Assembly: GCF_022539665.2 (NCBI RefSeq)
Contig: NW_026712529.1
Location: 1 to 23,118, forward strand
DNA length: 23,118 bases
Reading direction: 5' to 3'
From: Daphnia carinata
Taxonomy: Eukaryota > Arthropoda > Branchiopoda > Diplostraca > Daphniidae
Shown: one piece after another, positions 1 to 8,681 of the stretch
Position numbering within the stretch: position 1 is the first letter of the stretch
How the letters are laid out: each line of letters opens with the position of its first letter
The notes under the pieces: model-generated
What the model saw: the letters and a program-made list of their open reading frames with translations, nothing else
Database searches by the model: none
What the model was told of the DNA's origin: nothing
Program-made: the position numbers and the translations under genes

Positions 1-1157
1 CGATAGTACGACGCAAGTCCAAGAAAACCTCGTAGTGATTTTAAATTTGTAACAGGCATGGAAGTCAAAGCGCGCACTTTCTCGCCTTCCGGGTGAATGC
101 CTTCTGCATCGATTACGTGTCCTAGGTGGGACACCTTGGTGGCACCGAAAACGCATTTGTCAATGTTCAGAGTCAAATTTGCTCGCTCTAGAGCAGTTAA
201 CACCAACTCTAGGCGTGCCAAGTGCTCGTCAAAAGATCGGCCAAACACCAAGATGTCGTCTAAGTAAACAAGACACATATGCCATTTTAAGCCAGCCAAA
301 ACCCTATCCATTAAACGTTGGAACGTCGCCGGAGCATTGCTCAACCCGAACGGCAGACGTGTAAACTGATAAAGACCGTCTGGGGTTACAAATGCTGTCT
401 TCTCCCGATCTTCCAACGCTACAGGCACCTGCCAATATCCACTGGCCAAATCCAAACAAGAAAAAAATTGCGCACCTGCTAGCCTGTCCAAAACATCGTC
501 AGTGCGAGGTAACGGATAAACATCACGTTTCGTTACCGCATTTAGACGTCTAAAATCAATACAAAAACGATAGTCACCACATTTTGCTTTACGAACTAAA
601 ACGACGGGCGAACTCCACGGGCTAAAAGATTCTTCGACAACACCGTCTTCTAACATCTCTTCAATCTTTCCCGCAATAATCTGACGGTCGAATACTGACA
701 CCCTGTATGGCGCAGACTTCACCGGACAAGCATTCCCCGTGTCAATATGGTGCTCAACTTCGGTGGTTTGCCCAATTTCCCTTTTTGACGTCGGGAAGCA
801 TTTTCGTCGGCGTCCAAGCATACCCAGAAGTTTTTCTCGTTGACCAGAGTCGAGTCCCTCCCCAATTTTAACTTGAGTGGTGAATTTGGCTTCATCATGT
901 GCTGGAAGAACGGTGGCACAGATCTCAGAGGCCCCGTCTGTCAAAGTAGACAAAACGGCGTCGTCGTTGACTTCAACGGCACAAAAGAAATGACGTCGTC
1001 TTAGTTTCAACTCTACAGGGGAATAATTTACAAGGGGTATCTCCGTCAGTCCTCTATTTACCGTCATGACACTGGCTGGTATCACCCACTCCTTCCCCGG
1101 CTTCGAAAAACAATTGAACTTAACAAAAGCCGTACCAGAGACATTTGACGATAATCT
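1..1157 (-). pseudogene. pol: Gypsy pol, reverse transcriptase region (partial, off left edge)
   Basis: This frame is open on the minus strand from 1157 to the window edge without a stop. It encodes the Ty3/gypsy reverse transcriptase, which copies element RNA into DNA in the virus-like particle. Visible motifs, in order, are a pre-RT segment with HIDTG and PYRVS (about 670-770), SPWSSPVVLVRK (about 590-630), FCIDFRRLN (about 540-570), LDLASGYWQ (430-455), LPFGLSNAPATF (321-356), the catalytic YLDD (255-266) and FLGLASYYR at the edge. The RT core looks intact. The frame is separated from the upstream linker by a TGA at 1158-1160, so it is listed as a broken pol. Confidence 0.9.
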
Positions 1158-1486
1158 TCACTTCACAAAGACTAGCGAGTTGGGCGGAACTACCTGGTGT
1201 CCATCTGCCTTAACTGGCATCCATCCACGTCGTTTCGAAGGCGATTCCTCCGCGAAAGACTCTATCAGACCGTCGCTTACGTCAAAATCTTCTTCATTAC
1301 TCCCCTCTTCATCCAAAAATGTTTCCTCCCTGCGGCTTTCCTCGTTAATTATGTGCACCTCTTCCGCCCATCGCACTATCTTTTTCTCCTTCGTCAAAAC
1401 TTCCTCTACCCTCTTTCCTTCGCCCTCTTCGATTTCCCTGTACCGTTTATTTAAATTTCTCTCAATTAACCCTATTTCCCCCCCTT
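1158..1486 (-). pseudogene. Gypsy pol, charged linker between protease and RT
   Basis: This stretch is in the same frame as the reverse transcriptase and is open back to a stop near 1485. It ends at TGA 1158-1160, directly before the RT frame. It codes for about 108 residues rich in Glu, Lys and Arg (for example EEGSNEEDFDVSDG). I see no known domain. Its plus strand is strongly C/T-rich (about 1300-1620). The charged composition and shared frame suggest a spacer in the pol polyprotein, broken by one nonsense codon, rather than a separate gene. Confidence 0.5.
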
Positions 1487-1627
1487 ACACCTTTCCCCGT
1501 TACGTTAATCTCCCCCCTTACTTGATCTAACTCCCTACTTTCCTTCGCCACTACACCCTTATTTTTCTCCTCAACTAACCCTTCCCCGACTAATTCAATT
1601 CTCCCTTCCCTTACTACAATGCTGGTT

Positions 1628-1954
1628 TTACTTTCCACTACCCAAGATTAACGCGAATGGAGCGGTCCTTAGTACGGTGACGGACTTGAGTTTGACAAAA
1701 TTGTGCTTCCACTTAACGTTCAACGGTAGTGCTCCCTCTACTCGCACTAGCTTGTTGTCGACGCCTCTCAGTTTAATTTTCGTGGCCTTCCGATGAGGGT
1801 CCATAAATTTCCGCACGACGCTTAGCCGTACCGCACTAACGCTAGCCCCCGAGTCGACGAGTGCCGTAACTTCCCCAACGTTTTCTACCCAGACCTTGAT
1901 AAGAGGCAGGGCTGGACGACTTTCAGACAAAAAAAAACCTTTTAAGGGCGCCAT
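1628..1954 (-). pseudogene. Gypsy aspartic protease
   Basis: A short ORF carries the retropepsin signature: ALVDSGASVSA holds the catalytic DSG (about 1845-1860), and an ALILG motif follows near the end. The enzyme would cleave the Gag and Pol polyproteins. It overlaps the end of gag by 13 nt in another frame, close to a run of nine T on the minus strand (1929-1937), so a programmed frameshift into pol is possible. The ORF stops just after ALILG, earlier than is usual, and downstream pol is in yet another frame. This points to an indel here. Confidence 0.8.
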
Positions 1955-2988
1955 TGTCCTCGACGAGATACCCCGTCGTTTTTTGCCGGACAGTCCCTAG
2001 CGATATGGCCGTGTCGATTGCACGAATAGCACAATCTTTGCGCGGGCCCTCTTGGTGCAAAGCCTCCACCACCCATCCGCGGAGCACTAGGTCCGGGATT
2101 AACAGGGAGTCGTGATAGCGACGATGAAATTTGGTTGACCAAGCGGTCTCGTAGACTTTGAAAGAGTGTGGTCAAATCCTGTGTTGCTGGCGCAGGGACA
2201 GTTGACTGAGTGGCTGTTAAAACAGGGGGCGTTGGTTGTAATGTATGTGCATTTGTAGACGCTGGCACGCTGGGCACTGGAGGCGTTAACCCAAGTTCCT
2301 CCAAGTCTCTGAGTCGCGTCAAGAAGGCCATAAAGTCTACCGGTAAGGGAGAAGTTAAGGCTGCGACGTGAATGGGGTTCGCGAGACCTCTCAGCAACAT
2401 CTTGATGATGTCAGCCTCCGGTAACGGGACGGGACAACGAAGGCACAATCGTCGCTTGTCCAACCCGTATTCAAGGCAAGATTCTGATTTTTGTACTTCC
2501 TTTTTGTACCCTAGACTCTACGAGCGAACTCCACTCCAAAAACGAAAGCGCTCGAGCAAAGTTTGTCACTAGTGCGGCTGACCAAAAAGCCCATGTAGCG
2601 TGATGGTGTCCCGTTTGCGGTTTGCACGTTGCACGTGCCATTGGGAGGCAGTGCCCTCGAGACGTGTCACAGCAACCAAAAGTCGATTCTCCTCTGTCCA
2701 ACCCTCTAACCCACCAACGCGTTCCACATGGTCAATAAACCCTTGCGCATCTTCGCCAACAGCACCCGAGAAGCGTGGTATAGAACTGACAGCAATCGTC
2801 GACGGACGGACTGTCTGGGCAGCTGGCAAAGCGGCAGCAAGTGCTTGGATAGCTTCGTTGTTCTGTAGTTGTTGCACGTTAATCATTTCGACGAGTTGGG
2901 CAACCTGATTTTGCCTCGCCGCACCGTCAGCCGCTGCTACTTCAGCAAACCTATTCAATGCCACGATTAGCTCGTTATTGTCTGCCAT
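1942..2988 (-). pseudogene. gag: Gypsy gag, frameshifted
   Basis: A likely start is the ATG at 2986-2988 (MADNNELIVALNRF). An in-frame ATG at 3187-3189 would add 67 residues. The first part has an Ala/Gln-rich helical segment and a retrotransposon gag core (IPRFSGAVGEDAQGFIDHV). Reading shifts frame near 2600 and back near 2480; the second shift coincides with a run of A and fits a one-base insertion. The last frame (to 1942) has a Pro/Thr-rich spacer and an intact nucleocapsid zinc knuckle, CYSCNRHGHIARDC (C-x2-C-x4-H-x4-C), which would bind element RNA. Two shifts make it non-functional as read. Confidence 0.85.
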
Positions 2989-3189
2989 GTCTGTTGATGG
3001 AGATGCTTCTGCCGCCAGTACAAACTCCAACTTCGGACAGCTCGTTTTCGTCGCAGGTGAACGCGGCACCGGACGAACAATACGGGCTCTTGCTGTTGTT
3101 TGACGAGCTTTTCCCCTCTGATTCCGCAGGTAGTACTGTGTTTCGAAGCCAAAAAAGGGATCTGGGACGTCGGGATTCAAATCCGACAT

Positions 3190-4138
3190 GCAGAACCAAC
3201 CGTACGAAAATTCGAAAATACCAAAACAGAAATAGAAAAAAAAAAAAACATGCGCGAAAGGCAAAGAAAACAAAAAGAAGGCCCAAAAAATGAGAAGAAA
3301 AAAACAACAACAAAAGAGCAGAGAAAAAAAACAAATAAGTACGTTCCTACTAAGACACCTCGACCAAGATCAGAAGGTCGACAAAACAAAGCAAAAGCCA
3401 AAAAAAAAAGTTGTTGAACGCAACCAAAATGGCGAGCCAAAAAAAAAACGCAACACCATAACAAAAAAGTACAACAAAAAAATATCCTCTGTGGGTGAGA
3501 GGGGAAAAAATCACAAAAAAAACACAAAACGCCGTCAAAACCAAAAAAGGAAAAGTGAGAAGCCGAGCGAGGTCTCACAGCGTAATTCGCACCCAAAAAT
3601 CTTTTCCTTGTCCACGCGAAAAAAAAAGTATAAAATAAAAAAAAAAACACTTCCTCACCGTAAATCCGATCGCTAAGGGAAAAAAAAGAAGAAAAAACAA
3701 AATATCACACGTGACAAAAAAAAACGTATGAGGCGTCCCAAAAAAAAAAGAAAAAAAAAAAAAAAAAGGCGGAACGTGCAAGACAAAGCGGGGCGGACAA
3801 AAGGCACACCGCAAAAAAGATACAATTCCTAACTACACACAGTACAAACCAAAATCATGCGCTGGAGTTGTTTATTTAATAGCCCGTGGCTATAGGTAAC
3901 AAGGGTTGAAATACTTACCTGTACCGTTCCTCCACCCTTTAACAAAGACGTCGCGGCGGGATGGGATCCACTCCCCTTCGGCGCAGGTAAGGACCATCCA
4001 CAATGGCGGCGGCCAGGTACGCGAAAATTTTCCTTCTCACGTGGGCGGTACGCGGGTCCGTTGCAGGCACCTTTTTTTTTTAAAGTTGTTCGATGGCCTG
4101 GCGGAGATGAACATCCTCGATCTTCAATCCTCCTCAAT
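3190..4138 (-). other. Gypsy 5' leader, extremely U-rich on the sense strand
   Basis: Between the primer site and gag lies nearly 1 kb with no coding signal in the element's sense. From about 3220 to 3780 the plus strand is dominated by A runs, the longest near 3752-3767, so element RNA would be almost continuous U with scattered C and G. The many overlapping ORFs here on both strands follow from this composition. The part nearest the LTR (3830-4138) has normal composition. Confidence 0.7.
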
Positions 4139-4154
4139 CCCTCTTCTGACACCA
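4139..4154 (-). promoter_or_regulatory. Primer-binding site, tRNA-Leu type
   Basis: On the minus strand, two bases after the LTR, the sequence reads TGGTGTCAGAAGAGGG. As I recall it, this complements the 3' end of an arthropod tRNA-Leu, including CCA, with one mismatch. This is where reverse transcription would start. Confidence 0.8.
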
Positions 4155-4156
4155 AT

Positions 4157-4749
4157 TGTTATGGATGTTACCGGCGTCGGACCCAGACCGTGAGAAGCAG
4201 TGGATGATGCGGCGAATAGCGGGGAAGACGAAGATGAAATAATCCGATGGATATACGGGACAAGTATATTTACTACACAATTGGGGTACAACACAATTCA
4301 CTTAGGGGTTACGCGAAGGGAAGCCAGCAATATGCGGAGCTCCTTCTTAGGACCACTTGGTAGACGGCGAGGTAACTAACTGCTTTTCATGATTGACAGC
4401 AGACGACCCGTCGCATACCTTTCGGTCTGCCATCTAACAAGGGGAGGTGGAATCGGGACACTAGATGGGGGTACATGATAGGATATAGGGTTTCTCGTAA
4501 CATCTACCAGTCAGGTGGGCATTATAGCGATACAAAACCGACACAGCAACGCCAGGCGTGAGTGTATCGCATTCACCAGTGACGAACTTCAGGTTGGCAT
4601 GGACGAGTAAAGGCAAGACAAAAACCGCATCCAACAAAAAACACTGCGTATTTTTATACTGTACGCAATAATTTACCGTATACGCGGAACTTGACCACCG
4701 GTGTGACGTTGTCGGAACGGACATCGGCCCGTGCTGCTCGCACATAACA
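4157..4749 (-). repeat. Gypsy 5' LTR, 593 bp
   Basis: The LTR is bounded by a perfect 7-bp inverted repeat, TGTTATG at 4157-4163 and CATAACA at 4743-4749, and it abuts the primer site. It has the TG...CA ends of LTR elements. A TATAAAAA on the minus strand (4651-4658) lies about 90 nt inside the 5' end and is the likely promoter. The partner LTR is outside the window, so age and target duplication cannot be judged. Confidence 0.85.
4651..4658 (-). promoter_or_regulatory. Probable TATA box of the gypsy LTR
   Basis: TATAAAAA on the minus strand inside the LTR would place the transcription start near 4620-4628. Confidence 0.5.
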
Positions 4750-5923
4750 GCACCGGGTTTACTATTGGGATGTTACTACTTGTTGAGTTTCCTGTCAAGT
4801 TTGATGGTACAGTTGTGCCATTGAGGGTCTGACGTGCGTTAGCTGGACGACGATGCTTGACTCACTACGTCCCACTTATTTCTAATCGAAACTGCTCAGA
4901 ACGTTGTAACAGAAGGAACTGAAGGCGAATTGATCATCTTATCTGTATAACTTGGTACCGTATAAGAAACAATCAATACGATAAGTTTGTGTTTGGAATT
5001 TTTAACTTAAATGGATGCAATAGATTTCATTTTATTATCTAAGACGGTTTCCTTGTACCTTGTGATACAAAATTAGGAAAGACAAACAATATAAACGTCG
5101 TACCAGTGCCGATCGGTAATACCACAGTTACAGGCCGTGGAGCGCTGCCTTCCGTGCAAAGGTATCAGATTATACTATGCCAACTCCATTGACGATCTTT
5201 TCCTGTCACGCAAGTGCCCATTTCGCACATATTCACATTGTCTCGAAGCAAAGCAAACAAACGACCCACAAGCCACGGACAAAAAGAAAAAACAACCGGG
5301 AAAGCTAAAAGGCAAAAGAAACGACACCGAGTGCCCCAATATGGTAGGCCTACCAGGAAACATTTCTTCCATACCTGAGTCGCAATTTCTGTTACGCCAC
5401 GCTAGTTAGACATTATTTTCGCTACCTTATTTTTAATAGACGCCTAGTGGTACATGTCACAAGGAAAATTTTTCAACAATAACGTTGGGTAACTAACGTA
5501 ATCCCTCACCGTACTCGAGAACACGTAGTTTCGCAATGACGATGAATTCACCATAAGCCGTAATTGATTTGAATTCACTACTTCCATTGCTAGAACTAAA
5601 GTCAAGGACTATTACGGATTATGCATTTTCCTGTACTCTCTATTATGATAAATTGTATCATTCTACCAGATTGAAGTACGCCTGTCATTTTTTTGTGGTT
5701 CAGGCTTGATGGATAAACTCTGCGTACGTAGTAGTCCTGTTAAGCAATCTGCTTTCTTTACACGATTAGATTTCATTTGAGGACAATCACTTAATGATGT
5801 TCTTGATCAATCGCATAAAATTGAATGAAAAACATCAAATATTTTATCTCTGGGGCAAAATATAAAAAAAAGGTGAATTTAACAAACACTTTGTACCTAT
5901 TGCTGTTAATTGTTTATCTCTAC
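4750..5923. other. No gene recognised
   Basis: This 1.17-kb stretch lies between the gypsy LTR and the downstream end of the synaptojanin pseudogene. It has only short ORFs of ordinary composition. A plus-strand ORF at 5137-5409 has a Lys-rich middle and no recognisable domain. I see no repeat, RNA gene or exon pattern here. Confidence 0.6.
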
Positions 5924-6067
5924 CTGTTCGCACGACATGATCTCTTCCGTTAAAACCTCTAAAAGTGGAACGGCATTGCGGTCATGGCGTTTGAACATTT
6001 CGCGAGGACGATGGAAAGCAAGTTCCACGTGCGTTCCGCCTCTCGACCCCTTAATGGGCGCAACAGG
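5924..6067 (-). pseudogene. Exon-like ORF, 48 codons, unrecognised
   Basis: On the minus strand there is an acceptor-like GAAGCAG before 6067 and a donor-like CAG|GTAGAG after 5924. Between them are exactly 48 open codons (PVAPIKGSRGGTHVELAF... ending EIMSCEQ). The composition is protein-like. It joins in phase with the end of the preceding synaptojanin-like exon at 6195 through a 127-nt intron. I do not recognise the domain. It could be a later arthropod-specific synaptojanin exon or a fragment of another gene. Confidence 0.4.
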
Positions 6068-6194
6068 CTGCTTCATTCAGCCGCTGCGAGGGGCGCGGTC
6101 GAGCTCAAGTAATTTACATCACTGATTTATGAAAACTAGACCGTTAGTTTCCTGTAAAACTCTTATAAAAAAAAACGGCGTCAAATTTTGTTAC

Positions 6195-6939
6195 CTGAAT
6201 ACCGTCGGTGACGGTACCGCAAAATTTAATCAGGATTTTCCGAATATTCTCGTGAAGTGTATTTTCATCGAGGCACCATGACGTCTGTTCACTAGCACAC
6301 GCACCCGCAATCGGGTCAGAGCCTCCCAACCACGTCTTCCAAGACCCATAGAGTTTTTTCTATGCGTGTAGCAAGAATTTCTATGTCTATGAAGGCCATC
6401 ACAGGCCTATCATCACTCTGTTTTAGTTCTGCACGACCGTAACAGGCAGTTCATCCTTGGTTTTTGACCATGATCACGTCGTTTGCGTAACAGTACACGA
6501 TCTATTCATGCCGGGGTGTCATAATCGTGAGAGAAAGGATAGTATTTGTGCATTGGCGAAAGCTGAATTCACATTCAACGTAATTCACGAATGCCTTGCG
6601 CTTGTTGAATATTTTTAAACGAAATCTGCTGCTCCACTTTGCTTCCATGATGGAGAGAGATGCGTCGCGTGACCTTGCGTAGTCAGCATTGCGCTCAACC
6701 CACTGAGATTGGCCACCGGCAAAGTGGCTGCAGATAAAACACAGCGAAGTGTTGCGCAGCAAAAAGCGGATAGGTACGCCACTTTTATTTCCCATTGCAC
6801 CACCAAGCCCGGTTTTGACTGACTCTGTGGCCACGTCTCACACGTCAACCGCTAATTCGTGCCGAATAAAAACGTAGCGACATACGCCAACAAGTTGAAC
6901 ATAGGTCAGTAACGCGAATGGGCGATCCCGTGAAAGCAC
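6195..6939 (-). pseudogene. Synaptojanin pseudoexon 7 (5-phosphatase, start of RRM-like domain)
   Basis: It begins VLSRDRPFALLTYVQLVGVC and continues [29 protein letters not shown] and ERNADY, classic inositol 5-phosphatase motifs. TGA at 6838-6840 breaks it, and a frame change occurs near 6678. The GDFNYR region is not found. Further on come the FSHDYDT segment, TPA-stop-IDRVL (TGA at 6506-6508 in the PAWTDR motif) and YGRAELKQSDDRPV. In the last, the catalytic His of SDHRPV has become Asp (6409-6411). The end (LHENIRKILIKF, GTVT) resembles the start of the RRM-like domain. Confidence 0.8.
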
Positions 6940-7002
6940 CTTGAACGAAATCATTCACACATTACTGAATGTCTAATTGGTTGATTTGATGTCAACTAAA
7001 AC

Positions 7003-7072
7003 CTTTTGTAGCTCAGTTGCCTAGGCTTTGGCGTTCTCACTGCTCGCTGCCATCCATAGTCTTTGGTCCACC
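7003..7072 (-). pseudogene. Synaptojanin pseudoexon 6 (5-phosphatase N-terminal part)
   Basis: It reads ASSENAKA, then TAG at 7021-7023 where Trp is expected, then ATELQK, the segment before the first 5-phosphatase strands. Residues from the end of the Sac domain through the start of the 5-phosphatase domain are absent, so this exon may be a fusion product of a deletion. A 63-nt intron (6940-7002) with GT-AG ends follows. Confidence 0.7.
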
Positions 7073-7142
7073 CTGTTAAAATAATACCATGGTTGTTAAG
7101 TAGAAGCTAAAAGCAGCTAACACAAACAGTCACTTTTATAAC

Positions 7143-7305
7143 CGATAACTCCGGTTCCAGGGTAGATTTTACAGATTTCGTTTCCGCTGTTCACCCACGT
7201 TGACCGGAAAAATAGCGCGAACTTTGTGTTGTTGTTGGGTTTCGTTTGAGGTTCTGGAGCATCCAATTGAAGCACTAAGATCTCTAAGCCGATGAATTCT
7301 GCGCA
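7143..7305 (-). pseudogene. Synaptojanin pseudoexon 5 (Sac C-terminal part)
   Basis: It contains FIGLEILVLQLDAPEPQT and FRSTWVNSGNEICKIYPGTG, matching the FFGLEMLAKQLEALG and MWSVNGDSISKIYAGTG segments of synaptojanin. One base appears to be missing near its start (about 7298). The donor GTTATA at 7142 and the acceptor TTTTAACAG at 7073 bound a 70-nt intron. Confidence 0.78.
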
Positions 7306-7379
7306 CTATTTACAAGCTTGTAACAATATTCGAAAAATCGAATCACGTTCAAATTACCGTTCAAATTTGTAATTTTTAC

Positions 7380-7880
7380 CAGTTTGTTCGGTCAAGACAG
7401 TCGAGGCAGTTGGTTGGGATAACTCCTTTTTGTTGAGATAAAACTTGCTGATTCTTGAATAAGAAGAACGAATGGCGCTCAAAGATAGGCTGCAGACTTT
7501 GTTTGAATTTTGCGTGATTCTGGAGGTTTCCACCTCTGCATTCTTGGTGATAGTCGAACATGGTATGAGGCATCGACTCATAACAGCGTTTCTGGTCAGC
7601 TTGGAAGAGTTGACTAAGTGAAGCTTCCCCTTCTTTTGCACCGACCATGTAGAGACCGAGTAGATTCACGGTAGCTGTGTCATGATAACGCTCTTGCATG
7701 AGCTTCAAATGGCGTTCTAGAGCTGGTGAAGAGGCCTCGGGGCCGCGTGAGAATCTCACTTTGTGCGACCCTACATGAACTCCTGGTTTCAACGTACGGA
7801 TTTCAACACTGCCACATGTAACTCGTAACAGCCAGTGAGAAAAATCAATTCCATAGTGTTGCAATGGTAAGTGCAAAAGC
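7380..7880 (-). pseudogene. Synaptojanin pseudoexon 4 (Sac catalytic core)
   Basis: It reads LLHLPLQHYGIDFSHWLLR, then VEIRT, and jumps to KPGVHVGSHKVRFSRG. About 65 residues normally between these are missing, and the frame is kept. It continues through NLLG and MFDYHQECRGG to the intact phosphatase signature CLDCLDRTN (the Cx5R(T/S) active site of Sac enzymes). A donor GTAAAA at 7379 opens a 74-nt intron (7306-7379). Confidence 0.85.
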
Positions 7881-7943
7881 CTGCCAATTTTAGAGGATCA
7901 TTTTTTAAATTATAATTGTACAGTCAACCAGCCTATAGGGAAT

Positions 7944-7972
7944 ATCTACCTATTCCAGAAGAATAGGTAGAT
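7944..7972. repeat. Perfect 12-bp hairpin (template-switch scar)
   Basis: ATCTACCTATTC at 7944-7955 and GAATAGGTAGAT at 7961-7972 are perfect complements around a 5-nt loop. The hairpin spans the exon 3 end and intron donor of the synaptojanin pseudogene. Half of one arm is an insertion relative to the coding sequence expected there. Confidence 0.85.
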
Positions 7973-8211
7973 CTGTTGTCTGTTCCACGATTTTGCTGAA
8001 GCTTTTTGGTGCATACTGTAGCATCAATTGGGTCTTCACCAGATGACTAGAGGAAATAGAATGTTCCAGAGTTAAACAGCTTCCAAAAGCTCGGTCACTC
8101 TTTCTTCTTCTACTGTCTGTGGCCCCTTCAAAGGTATAAAAGTTGTTTGATTGATGCGAAAAACTTCAGATTCCCCAATCTACCCAACAGAAACACAACT
8201 TGTAACCAAGA
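7950..8211 (-). pseudogene. Synaptojanin pseudoexon 3 (Sac domain)
   Basis: This encodes the LVLVTSCVSVG motif, then IGESEVFRINQTTFIPLKG, NSGTFYF and the RGTDNR...FWNR region, all matching the Sac N-terminal half. Lesions are TAG at 8180-8182 (Lys expected), a one-base loss near 8070, TAG at 8047-8049 (Trp expected) and an 8-bp insertion TCTACCTA next to TTCTTCTGGAATAG. The donor GTAGAT at 7949 opens a 69-nt intron (7881-7949). Confidence 0.82.
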
Positions 8212-8380
8212 CTAGGTATTGGTAAGACAACGTATATTACAAGGGCCTATCTCCTAAATAAATTGAACTATCGAAGTTCAAAATTATTTTCAATTTTTAT
8301 TCTAGTTCATTTGACAAACCTGTATTAACTAGTAGTACACCAACACATCCCTGTGAGTCAGAAAGTTTTGTATACAACAT
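8093..8380 (-). repeat. Inverted duplicate of 22851-23118
   Basis: Its reverse complement matches the right end of the window over about 270-290 bp, with high similarity and a small length difference in the intron. Both copies are synaptojanin pseudoexons 2 and 3 with the intron between them. Confidence 0.85.
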
Positions 8381-8406
8381 TTTTACTATGTCAACCTCAG
8401 CAGGAC
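8320..8406 (-). pseudogene. Synaptojanin pseudoexon 2 (Sac domain)
   Basis: After the acceptor TTTGCTAG at 8407, this encodes PAEVDIVKMLYTKLSDSQGC, which aligns with the SAEKEAIKGTYSKVLDAYG region of animal synaptojanins. The likely donor is GTTTGT at 8319, giving a 108-nt intron 2. That donor is uncertain, because a few conserved residues seem to be missing across the joint. A related sequence is found inverted at 22832-22913. Confidence 0.75.
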
Positions 8407-8432
8407 CTAGCAAATATTTAGGAGTTATATAT

Positions 8433-8437
8433 GCAAT
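8433..8437. repeat. Target-site duplication GCAAT (left)
   Basis: GCAAT flanks the left LTR and is repeated at 12553-12557. It fixes the LTR start at 8438. Confidence 0.9.
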
Positions 8438-8607
8438 TATTGAAATATTGCGATGTTTTATGCAAACCTCAAGGTTGCCGTTTAGCAACACCTAGAGTGA
8501 CTGTACTGTTTTAATGTGTGAGTGACCTAAAGGGAGCATCACGTGGAAATACAAAACTCAGTTGTTGCAAAGTGAAGTATTATAGTATTCAATTTAATAT
8601 TCCAACA
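8438..8607 (+). repeat. Copia 5' LTR, 170 bp
   Basis: It runs from TATTGAAATATT to AATATTCCAACA. The ends are imperfect inverted repeats: the expected start would be TGTTGGAATATT, and A replaces G at positions 2 and 5. No clear TATA box is seen. Confidence 0.92.
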
Positions 8608-8622
8608 GGTTATGGGCCCAGT
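8608..8622 (+). promoter_or_regulatory. Copia primer-binding site (half-tRNA initiator Met)
   Basis: GGTTATGGGCCCAGT follows the LTR directly and complements the anticodon arm of initiator tRNA-Met. Drosophila copia is known to prime from an internal fragment of that tRNA, not its 3' end. Confidence 0.85.
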
Positions 8623-8681
8623 GCCATTTGAGTACTGTCAATTAACCTACAGAGCTACTAAGAAATATTATTCACTGAAAA

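Larger units (their letters stand above)
1..4749 (-). mobile_element. Ty3/gypsy-type LTR retrotransposon, 5' part, decayed
   Basis: Read on the minus strand the order is LTR, primer-binding site, long U-rich leader, gag with one zinc knuckle, aspartic protease, charged linker and reverse transcriptase. The reverse transcriptase reaches the window edge, so RNase H, integrase and the second LTR lie outside to the left. The gag-protease-RT order and the YLDD motif place it in Ty3/gypsy. Frames change at least twice inside gag, and a TGA lies between linker and RT, so this copy is unlikely to be autonomous. Sequencing errors in homopolymers could explain some shifts. Confidence 0.9.

Noticed and set aside
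3290-3676. Long Lys-rich plus-strand ORFs and Phe-rich minus-strand ORFs in the gypsy leader
   Set aside because: They arise from A-rich composition in every frame and show no domain.
3220-3780. Poly(A) tail of a LINE or SINE on the plus strand
   Set aside because: It is interrupted, over 500 nt long, and lies inside the gypsy element between the primer site and gag.
6195-8211. Processed retrocopy of synaptojanin
   Set aside because: Introns with GT-AG ends remain between the exons, and there is no poly(A) tail or target duplication around it.
8093-8296. Conserved 3' UTR or a dispersed noncoding repeat shared with the right edge
   Set aside because: In the correct frame it encodes synaptojanin Sac motifs (LVLVTSCVSVG, FIPLKG), so it is exon 3 plus intron.
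8297-8491. A 64-codon minus-strand ORF ending VNTGLSNELE as a separate gene
   Set aside because: It starts inside the Copia LTR and crosses the insertion point. The real coding part (8320-8406) is synaptojanin exon 2, and the rest is intron.
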